A DNA stretch of 5,188 bases, taken from an uncultured Prevotella sp. GTDB lineage: Bacteria; Bacteroidota; Bacteroidia; Bacteroidales; Bacteroidaceae. Location of the stretch: the NCBI GenBank assembly GCA_946055365.1, contig CAMGFM010000115.1, positions 1 through 5,188 on the forward strand, read 5' to 3'. The notes below the pieces were generated by a model, which saw nothing but the letters and a program-made list of their open reading frames with translations, searched no databases and was not told the DNA's origin. The translations under genes were made by a program, and so were the position numbers. Numbering within the stretch: the stretch's first letter is position 1; each line of letters starts with the position of its first letter. Below, one piece after another: positions 1 through 5,188 of this stretch.

Positions 1-75
1 CGGCATCGCCTTATGCGCATGACAGAGGAACGCAAGCGGAAGACAAGGGAGAACGTGAGCGTGTTGCATAAATAA
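1..75 (+). CDS. Possible 3' end of an upstream gene (partial, unidentified)
   Basis: Reading from base 1 gives 24 codons and then TAA at 73-75. The peptide ends in a very basic, charged tail (MTEERKRKTRENVSVLHK). A second frame (3-71) is also open to a stop. Frame 1 is preferred because about two thirds of its codons end in G or C, as in the genes downstream, while the other frame has mostly A/T third positions. The fragment is too short to assign to a family, and the reverse strand is open here as well. If real, the gene ends 66 bases before the cyclophilin start and has the same orientation. The call rests on codon bias alone. Confidence 0.35.
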   Translation, partial: RHRLMRMTEERKRKTRENVSVLHK

Positions 76-141
76 CGGCATGGCTATGGAAACCTATATA
101 AAAAGAAGACAAATTGTATTAACCGTATTTACAAAAAAATC
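76..141 (+). promoter_or_regulatory. AT-rich spacer, probable promoter/leader region of the cyclophilin gene
   Basis: These 66 bases are much richer in A+T than the flanking coding DNA and include the tracts CTATATAAAAAG and ACAAAAAAAT directly before the ATG at 142. There is no Shine-Dalgarno-like GGAGG. An A-rich stretch at this place is typical of Bacteroidota translation starts. TATTTACA at 126-133 only partly resembles the Bacteroidota -7 element (TAnnTTTG), and I see no good -33 partner. A promoter is inferred from position and composition, not from a clear motif. Confidence 0.3.
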
Positions 142-885
142 ATGGCTACAAAACTGAAAATATCCACGTCAAAGGGCGACATCATAGTGCGCCTCTACGA
201 TGAGACACCCATACATAGGGACAACATGACACGTCTGGCAAAGGACGGATATTATGACGGCACTCTTTTCCACCGCGTTATAAAGGACTTTATGATACAA
301 GGTGGCGACCCCGATAGCCGCAACGCACCCAAGGGCAAGCGTCTCGGCACAGGCGGACCCGACTATACGCTGCCGGCGGAAATCGTGGACGGACTCTTTC
401 ACAAGCGCGGCGCGCTGTGTGCGGCACGTCTCGGCGACGACGTAAACCCGGCACGCGAGAGCAGCGGAAGCCAGTTTTATATCGTCTGGGGCGAAGTGTA
501 CAAGGCAGGACAGCTGCAACAGCTTGACAGACAGATGAAGCAAAATCATCTGGCGGAGACTTTCAACGCACTCGTGGCGGCACACAAGACCGAAATCATG
601 GACATGAGACGCAACCGTGACCGCGCAGGCTTGCAGGCTCTGCAAGAACGTCTGACAGATGAGGCCAAGGCCGCCGTGAAAGGGCATGAGGAGGGTCTCA
701 GCCCTACACAAAAGGAGGTGTACACGACCATCGGAGGCACACCATTCCTCGACAGACAATACACGGTGTTCGGAGAAGTGGAGACGGGACTGGACGTGGT
801 GGAGCAGATAATCAACGCCGACACAGACAGCAGCGACAGACCCAAGGACGACATAACGATGACGGTGAGCGTGGTGGAGGAATAG
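142..885 (+). CDS. Cyclophilin-type peptidylprolyl cis-trans isomerase with an internal insertion
   Basis: The 247-residue protein should catalyse cis-trans isomerisation of Xaa-Pro bonds and so assist protein folding. It has no signal peptide or membrane segment, so it is predicted to be cytoplasmic. The cyclophilin core is split into two blocks. The first is residues 5-117, with FHRVIKDFMIQGGDP (43-57) and SSGSQFYI (107-114). The second is residues 197-245, with FLDRQYTVFGEV (202-213). By comparison with human cyclophilin A, R45 matches the catalytic Arg55, and F50, Q53, Q111 and F112 match active-site positions. F202 replaces Trp121, which is common in bacteria and predicts weak cyclosporin binding, and Y207 stands at the His126 position. 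Residues 118-196 form a charged, probably helical insertion rich in Lys, Arg, Glu and Ala. This makes the protein longer than the usual 160-180 residues of single-domain cyclophilins. ATG 142 is preferred because the conserved first strand begins at residue 5 and the A-rich leader lies directly upstream. Confidence 0.95.
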   Translation: MATKLKISTSKGDIIVRLYDETPIHRDNMTRLAKDGYYDGTLFHRVIKDFMIQGGDPDSRNAPKGKRLGTGGPDYTLPAEIVDGLFHKRGALCAARLGDDVNPARESSGSQFYIVWGEVYKAGQLQQLDRQMKQNHLAETFNALVAAHKTEIMDMRRNRDRAGLQALQERLTDEAKAAVKGHEEGLSPTQKEVYTTIGGTPFLDRQYTVFGEVETGLDVVEQIINADTDSSDRPKDDITMTVSVVEE

Positions 886-967
886 ACCACGACACGCCAT
901 ATCTCATGGCAGGCATAACGACAGTCGCACACAATATGGCGCAGACAACAAACAAAAAAGACACGAC
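886..967 (+). other. Intergenic spacer with an 8-bp inverted repeat
   Basis: This 82-base gap separates the cyclophilin stop from the helicase start. It contains CGCCATAT at 895-902 and its exact reverse complement ATATGGCG at 934-941, separated by 31 bases. No T-run follows the second arm, so it is not a classical intrinsic terminator. The last 20 bases are A-rich (AACAAACAAAAAAG), which suits a Bacteroidota-type start without a Shine-Dalgarno sequence. Whether the helicase gene has its own promoter here or is read through from the cyclophilin gene cannot be told from the sequence. Confidence 0.4.
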
Positions 968-3900
968 ATGGACGACATCAGAAAGACGCTGACCGTTTAC
1001 AAGGCGAGCGCAGGAAGCGGCAAGACATTCAGACTGTCGGTGGAATATATCAAGCTGCTGATGCAAAACCCCATGTGTCACCGACACATACTCGCCGTGA
1101 CATTCACAAACAAGGCCACCGAGGAAATGAAGACGCGCATACTGAGCCAGCTCTACGGCATCTGGAAAAGACTGCCCGACTCGCGCGCCTACATGGATGT
1201 CATTGGCGAGGAGACAGGCAAAAGCCGCGAGGAGATGTCGCGCCTTGCAGGCACGGCTCTGCACAATATCATACACAACTACAGCTATTTTCGCATAGAG
1301 ACCATCGACTCGTTTTTTCAAAGCGTGCTGCGCAACCTCGCGCGTGAGCTCGACCTCACAGCCAACTTGCGCATAGAGCTAAACGACACGCAGATTGAGG
1401 AGCAGGCGGTGGACGACATGGTGTATAATCTCGGCAAAGATGACGAGATACTCAAATGGATTCTTGACTATATCAAGGAAAACATGGACGAGGAAAAGAG
1501 CTGGAACGTGACGGGAAGAATAAAGGAGTTTGGCAAAAACATATTCCGTGAGTTCTACAAGACCAACAGCGACAGACTCAACAGCGTGCTGCACGAAAAG
1601 GACTTCTTCAATGCCTATACCAAACGCCTGCACGCCATGGAAGAGTCGGCCAAGGCAGGCATCACGGCATACGTCACGAGATTTGAGGAGGCTATGCAGG
1701 AGCATGGCTATTCGCTCTCTGACCTCTCTAACGGTGGTAGCGGAGCTGCCGGCTATTTCCTGAAAATAAGAAAAGGGGAATATGACGACAGCATAGCCTC
1801 GGGCGCAAGGGTGCAGAAAGCACTCAACACCGACGGGGCGGAGGCGTGGACAGTCAAGAAGGCACCGCAGCCACTCAAGGACTTTGCCGCCGATGTGCTG
1901 TCGCCGCTCATACACGAGGCGGAGGCGTGCCGCCAACGCGAATGGCGCACTTACTCGTCGGCCATGCTCACACTCAGCCATCTCAACCAGCTGCGCCTGC
2001 TCAACAGCATCGAGACTGAGGTGAGAAAACAGAACATGGAGCATAACCGTTTCCTGCTCAGCGACACGCACACACTGCTACACTCGCTCATAGCCGATAG
2101 TGACTCGCCGTTTATATTCGAGAAAACTGGCACAATGCTCAGGCACATAATGATAGACGAGTTTCAGGACACAAGCACGGTGCAGTGGAGAAACTTCAAG
2201 GTGCTGCTCAAAGAGTGTATGAGCAACGATGAGGAAGGGGACAACCTTATAGTGGGCGACGTGAAACAGAGCATCTACAGATGGCGAGCGGGCGACTGGC
2301 GTATGCTCAACAACATAGAACGGGAGGTGCCGCACGCAAGGGAGATGCTCGAGGTGAGACACCTGAAGACCAATCGCAGGTCGTGGCGGCGCGTGACGAT
2401 GTTTAACAACTCTTTCTTCTGCATAGCCGCCGAAAAAGAAAGTGCCTTGCTGGGCGAGGAGTGCGGCGCAGGAGAAGAGTGGCACAGAGACAGCCTTATG
2501 CAACTGCGCAAGGCCTACGAGGAAGAGGATGTAAGGCAGGACGTGCCAGACGGCGTGGAAGACAAAGGATATGTGAGCGTCACGCTACTGCCCACAAAGG
2601 ATGCCACAAGCCTCACCCTGGAGCATACCGCAGAGACAGTCAGGACACTCATGGACAGAGGGGCAAGAGCCAAGGACATTGCCATACTCGTGAGATCCAA
2701 CAGGGTCATCGGGCTCATAGCCGAATATTTCGCCAAGCACATGCCTGAGATAAAGCTGGTGTCAGACGAGGCTTTCAGGCTTGACAGTTCCATAGCCGTG
2801 AACATCATTGTCACGGCTATGCACTCGCTCACCCATCCTGACGACATGCTTGCCAAGGCTTTTCTTGCCAAGGCCTACCAGACGGCAGTGGCAGGAGTTG
2901 ACAACGAGAGTGCCGACGAGATGCTGACATCGGCAGACACGACGGAGAGCGCGTTGCCCCATGAGTTCACATCACAGCGTCTGCAACTGCTCTCTCTGCC
3001 CATATATGAGTTGGCAGAGCGCGTCTACGACATTTTCTCGCTGCACCGCATCGACGGCGAGGATGCCTATCTGTATGCTTTCTATGACTGTCTCAGCGAC
3101 TTTCTCACGAACAACTCCACCGACATCGACGATTTCGTGGACAAGTGGAACGAGTCGCTGCACACAAAGAACATACAGGCCAGCGACACGGACGGCATAA
3201 GACTGCTGTCTATACACAAGAGCAAGGGTCTGGAGTATGACCACGTGATAATACCGTTCTGTGACTGGAAGATAGAGCTGCCCGGTGTTATATGGTGTTC
3301 GCCCGAGGAAGAGCCATACGGACAGTTGCCCCTCGTGCCAGTGGACTTCAGCAGAACAAAGATGCTGGGCAGCATCTACGAGCGCGACTATGACGACGAA
3401 CACCTGCAAAATACTGTCGACAACCTCAACATCCTGTACGTGTCGTTCACCCGTGCCAAGGCGAGCCTGCACGTGATAGCAGCCAAGGGCAACAAGGCTA
3501 CACGCTCATACATATTGAGCCAGACCATAGCCGACATGTGTCTCGACAACTGCCACACCGAGGGCAACATAGACAGCAAGGACGAGGTGTTTCGCTTCAC
3601 TTATGGCAGCCTCGAAGACTCCTATGCGCCTGTCACAAGGACTAACGGTGAGGACGGAGACGGCAGAAAGACGGGGCAAGGCAACATCTTCATGCCAAGA
3701 CACGTGGAGAGGAAGCAGGTGAAGCTGCATCCATGCCCCAACACGGCGGTCTACAGACAGAGCAACCTGAGCCGTGAGTTTGTCGAGGGCGAAGACACGC
3801 AACAGTCATACATCAAGACTGGCTCACTGCTGCACCGTCTGCTGGCATCCATAGAGACCGCAGCCGACATAGACCGTGCCGTGACGCAGCTGAGTATGGA

Positions 3901-4288
3901 GGGCGTGCTTGACGAGAGTGCTATTTCTGCCAAGAGCATCAGGAGTATGCTACACAAACGCATCGCTGACAGCAGGGTGGCAGACTGGTTTTCGGGCAGG
4001 TGGAGGCTCTATAACGAATGTACGATACTGTCCTATGAACCCACGACAGAACAAGAAAGGGAGCAAACGCCAGGACTGATGATGAAAGTGAGGGGGTGCA
4101 GACCCGACAGAGTGATGACCGACGGCGAAAAGACGGTGGTGGTGGACTTCAAGTTCGGCAACCCGAAAGCCGCCCACACCATGCAGGTCAGGGAATACAT
4201 CTCCAAGCTCACAGACATGGGTCATGACAATGTCAAAGGCTATCTCTGGTATGTCTATGCCAACAACATCGTGGAGGTAAAGCCATGA
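968..4288 (+). CDS. addA: AddA-like UvrD/Rep-family helicase with C-terminal PD-(D/E)XK nuclease
   Basis: This 1106-residue protein is predicted to be the motor and nuclease subunit of an AddAB-type complex that unwinds and resects double-strand DNA ends for recombination repair. The superfamily 1 helicase motifs occur in order: Walker A ASAGSGKT (13-20), motif Ia AVTFTNKATEEM (43-54), Walker B IDEFQD (396-401), motif III VGDVKQSIYRWR (429-440), motif IV LKTNRRSW (466-473), motif V LLSIHKSKGLEY (746-757) and motif VI LYVSFTRAK (823-831). The C-terminal nuclease keeps GSLLH (952-956), E1017, RPDR with D1047, VVVDFK with D1060 and K1062, and QVREY (1073-1077). This is the RecB/AddA pattern with every catalytic position present, so both activities should be intact. 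The length fits the family, which is roughly 1050-1250 residues. The ATG at 968 places Walker A at residue 13, as usual in the Bacteroidota branch, after an A-rich leader. Motif IV reads NRRS where UvrD has NYRS. The AddB-like gene follows 193 bases downstream. The family call is firm; the symbol addA is by analogy. Confidence 0.93.
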   Translation: MDDIRKTLTVYKASAGSGKTFRLSVEYIKLLMQNPMCHRHILAVTFTNKATEEMKTRILSQLYGIWKRLPDSRAYMDVIGEETGKSREEMSRLAGTALHNIIHNYSYFRIETIDSFFQSVLRNLARELDLTANLRIELNDTQIEEQAVDDMVYNLGKDDEILKWILDYIKENMDEEKSWNVTGRIKEFGKNIFREFYKTNSDRLNSVLHEKDFFNAYTKRLHAMEESAKAGITAYVTRFEEAMQEHGYSLSDLSNGGSGAAGYFLKIRKGEYDDSIASGARVQKALNTDGAEAWTVKKAPQPLKDFAADVLSPLIHEAEACRQREWRTYSSAMLTLSHLNQLRLLNSIETEVRKQNMEHNRFLLSDTHTLLHSLIADSDSPFIFEKTGTMLRHIMIDEFQDTSTVQWRNFKVLLKECMSNDEEGDNLIVGDVKQSIYRWRAGDWRMLNNIEREVPHAREMLEVRHLKTNRRSWRRVTMFNNSFFCIAAEKESALLGEECGAGEEWHRDSLMQLRKAYEEEDVRQDVPDGVEDKGYVSVTLLPTKDATSLTLEHTAETVRTLMDRGARAKDIAILVRSNRVIGLIAEYFAKHMPEIKLVSDEAFRLDSSIAVNIIVTAMHSLTHPDDMLAKAFLAKAYQTAVAGVDNESADEMLTSADTTESALPHEFTSQRLQLLSLPIYELAERVYDIFSLHRIDGEDAYLYAFYDCLSDFLTNNSTDIDDFVDKWNESLHTKNIQASDTDGIRLLSIHKSKGLEYDHVIIPFCDWKIELPGVIWCSPEEEPYGQLPLVPVDFSRTKMLGSIYERDYDDEHLQNTVDNLNILYVSFTRAKASLHVIAAKGNKATRSYILSQTIADMCLDNCHTEGNIDSKDEVFRFTYGSLEDSYAPVTRTNGEDGDGRKTGQGNIFMPRHVERKQVKLHPCPNTAVYRQSNLSREFVEGEDTQQSYIKTGSLLHRLLASIETAADIDRAVTQLSMEGVLDESAISAKSIRSMLHKRIADSRVADWFSGRWRLYNECTILSYEPTTEQEREQTPGLMMKVRGCRPDRVMTDGEKTVVVDFKFGNPKAAHTMQVREYISKLTDMGHDNVKGYLWYVYANNIVEVKP
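2791..2821. repeat. Perfect 11-bp inverted repeat inside the helicase gene
   Basis: CATAGCCGTGA at 2791-2801 is followed nine bases later by its exact reverse complement TCACGGCTATG at 2811-2821. The arms could pair as a strong stem with a 9-base loop in mRNA or single-stranded DNA. The repeat lies over codons 608-618 (SIAVNIIVTAM) of the AddA-like gene, between motifs IV and V. No T-run follows, so it is not a standard terminator. Confidence 0.85.
2849..2874 (+). repeat. In-frame 11-bp direct repeat (LAKA-F/LAKA-Y)
   Basis: CTTGCCAAGGC occurs at 2849-2859 and again at 2864-2874, a period of exactly 15 bases or five codons. It encodes LAKAFLAKAY in the AddA-like protein. It may be the trace of a small in-frame duplication, or simply reuse of preferred codons in an alanine-rich helix. 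Confidence 0.7.
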
Positions 4289-4438
4289 CACGGACTTGCA
4301 TATCGTGACTTGTCCATGCCAAAGAGCAGATGTCATAGCCAGTCATGGCCTTCTGTCCCACCCCTCGCACGCTACTCTGACCCTCTACTACCCACAGCCT
4401 GCCCACGGAAACGCACCCAAAACCCACGGCAAGGCACA

Positions 4439-4467
4439 TTGACAGAACATACATATATATATATACA
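4439..4467 (+). promoter_or_regulatory. Promoter-like sequence upstream of the AddB-like gene
   Basis: TTGACA at 4439-4444 is followed, after 17 bases, by TATACA at 4462-4467. This is close to the sigma-70 consensus with ideal spacing. It would start transcription near 4474, leaving a leader of only about eight bases before the ATG at 4482. Against it, Bacteroidota housekeeping promoters use a different -7 element (TAnnTTTG), which is absent here, and TA-rich DNA produces -10-like matches by chance. Confidence 0.3.
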
Positions 4468-4473
4468 CACATA
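4447..4473. repeat. Alternating purine-pyrimidine tract with (AT)6 and (AC)3
   Basis: Every base from 4447 to 4473 alternates purine and pyrimidine, for 27 bases. It includes (AT)6 at 4453-4464 followed by (AC)3 at 4465-4470. Such DNA melts easily, can adopt unusual helical forms and is prone to length change by slippage. It ends eight bases before the ATG of the AddB-like gene. Confidence 0.85.
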
Positions 4474-4481
4474 ATCACAAG

Positions 4482-5188
4482 ATGCAACATCCCACAGACG
4501 GCAGTTTTCTCGAATACGTGGCACACGACATGCTAAACAAATGCCACAGAGACGGCGTGGATCTGTCCAGAGTGGCCGTAGTGTTTCCCGGCAAACGTGC
4601 GGCACTCTTTATGAACGAGTATCTCGCACGTGCGGCAGGCTGCTCCGTATGGAGTCCCGCCTACATCACCATCAGCAACTTCCTGCGCGGACACTCGTCA
4701 TTGGTGGCAGGCGACAACATAAAGCTGGTGTGCGACCTGCACAAATCATTCTGCAAATGCACTGGCCTAAAGGAGAGCCTTGACCAGTTTTATGGCTGGG
4801 GACAGCTGCTGCTATCCGACTTTGACGACATCGACAAGAACATGGCAGATGCCGACAAGGTGTTCTCCAACATCGAAGACTTGCATGACCTTGACGACAT
4901 GTCCTACCTCACGGAAGAACAGCGCAACATGCTCAGACGCTTCTTCAACAATGTCAACCAAGGCAAGGAAGAAAGCACGCTCAAAAAAAGGTTTGAACAG
5001 CTGTGGAGCCACCTTGCAGAGATATATCATGACTATCAGGCACGCCTGCGCAAACAAGGCATAGGCTATGAAGGGATGATATACAGAGAAGTGGCGGAAA
5101 GCAAGCACATCGCATTACGCTATGACCGCTATGTCTTTGTGGGCTTCAACCTGCTGCTGCCGGTGGAGTGGCAATTGTTTGCCTATTT
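4482..5188 (+). CDS. addB: AddB-like PD-(D/E)XK nuclease family protein, N-terminal part (runs off the window)
   Basis: From ATG 4482 the frame is open for 235 codons to the window edge with no stop. An in-frame TGA at 4440-4442 and no ATG between them make 4482 the first usable start. The visible part resembles the N-terminus of the Bacteroidota AddB-like family: VVFPGKRAALFMNEYLA (33-49), SPAYITISNFL (58-68), LLLSDFDDIDKNM (109-121) and FVGFNLLLP (219-227). These proteins are usually near 950-1000 residues and end in a PD-(D/E)XK nuclease, so about three quarters lies beyond the window. No Walker A (GxxGxGK[ST]) is seen, which fits a degenerate helicase fold with a structural or DNA-scanning role. 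It would partner the AddA-like protein encoded just upstream. The family is recognised from memory, and the nuclease domain itself is not visible here. Confidence 0.85.
   Translation, partial: MQHPTDGSFLEYVAHDMLNKCHRDGVDLSRVAVVFPGKRAALFMNEYLARAAGCSVWSPAYITISNFLRGHSSLVAGDNIKLVCDLHKSFCKCTGLKESLDQFYGWGQLLLSDFDDIDKNMADADKVFSNIEDLHDLDDMSYLTEEQRNMLRRFFNNVNQGKEESTLKKRFEQLWSHLAEIYHDYQARLRKQGIGYEGMIYREVAESKHIALRYDRYVFVGFNLLLPVEWQLFAY

Larger units (their letters stand above)
4289..4481 (+). other. Non-coding gap between the AddA-like and AddB-like genes
   Basis: This 193-base gap holds no credible reading frame on either strand. The short open frames on the reverse strand resemble no protein family I know. 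From its start it contains one arm of an 8-bp inverted repeat, whose other arm (GCCATGAC, 4282-4289) covers the helicase stop, and a degenerate tandem 10-mer at 4331-4350 (TGTCATAGCC then AGTCATGGCC). A C-rich, G-poor section with seven C-runs follows at 4357-4425. The gap ends with an alternating purine-pyrimidine tract just before the next start codon. I see no stem followed by a T-run, so no intrinsic terminator is supported. Confidence 0.6.

Noticed and set aside
169..900. A 243-codon reverse-strand open frame covering almost the whole cyclophilin gene
   Set aside because: It is a shadow of the strong codon bias of the + strand gene. Its translation is rich in Cys, His, Val and Leu with no recognisable domain, and the + strand frame has clear cyclophilin motifs.
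934..960. Possible intrinsic terminator before the helicase gene
   Set aside because: The stem is followed by an A-rich, not T-rich, stretch. On the opposite strand the T-run does not sit next to the stem, and no reverse-strand gene ends there.
1379..2071. A 230-codon reverse-strand open frame inside the helicase gene
   Set aside because: It is antisense to an intact, motif-bearing coding sequence and has no recognisable domain or promoter context.
4233..4605. Overlapping reverse-strand open frames of 77 and 97 codons across the intergenic gap
   Set aside because: They overlap the ends of both flanking genes. The predicted peptides are low-complexity (runs such as CVYIYMYV come from the AT/AC repeat), and no start context supports them.
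4541..5064. Two + strand open frames (4541-4783 and 4780-5064) inside the AddB-like region
   Set aside because: They are out of frame with the continuous frame from 4482, which carries AddB-like motifs and is open to the window edge. Their translations look like frameshifted noise rich in Ser, Thr and Arg.
968..5188. A phage-defence or other novel nuclease-helicase system
   Set aside because: The motif order, the C-terminal nuclease and the AddB-like partner fit housekeeping AddAB-type recombination repair. No toxin, sensor, methylase or mobile-element gene lies nearby.

Overview
The window looks like chromosomal DNA from a member of the Bacteroidota, most likely a Prevotella-like Bacteroidales. 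Three things suggest this. The protein families match, especially a helicase-nuclease and a nuclease partner of the type typical of that phylum. The stretches before the start codons are A-rich and lack a Shine-Dalgarno sequence. The composition is moderately GC-rich, with C/G-ending codons favoured. The genus is an inference from remembered family features, not from a search. All supported genes read on the + strand.

Layout: 1-75 may be the last 24 codons of an upstream gene, not identifiable. 76-141 is an AT-rich spacer that probably holds the promoter of the next gene. 142-885 is a cytoplasmic cyclophilin-type peptidylprolyl isomerase with an insertion of about 80 residues. 886-967 is a short spacer. 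968-4288 is a large, intact AddA-like enzyme: a UvrD/Rep superfamily 1 helicase with a C-terminal PD-(D/E)XK nuclease. 4289-4481 is a 193-base non-coding gap with a C-rich part and an alternating purine-pyrimidine (AT)6 tract. From 4482 to the window edge is the first quarter of an AddB-like partner gene, which has no stop inside the window.

The last two genes most likely encode the two subunits of an AddAB/RecBCD-type double-strand-break resection machine. The first subunit supplies the ATP-driven motor and one nuclease. The second, in this family, is a degenerate helicase fused to a second nuclease. The cyclophilin is probably just a neighbour, since nothing in the sequence ties it to DNA repair.

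I see no mobile element, CRISPR array, tRNA, rRNA or phage gene, and no convincing undescribed system. The points most worth a second look are small-scale DNA structure: a perfect 11-bp inverted repeat inside the helicase gene, and a promoter-like sequence built on a dinucleotide repeat just before the AddB-like gene.
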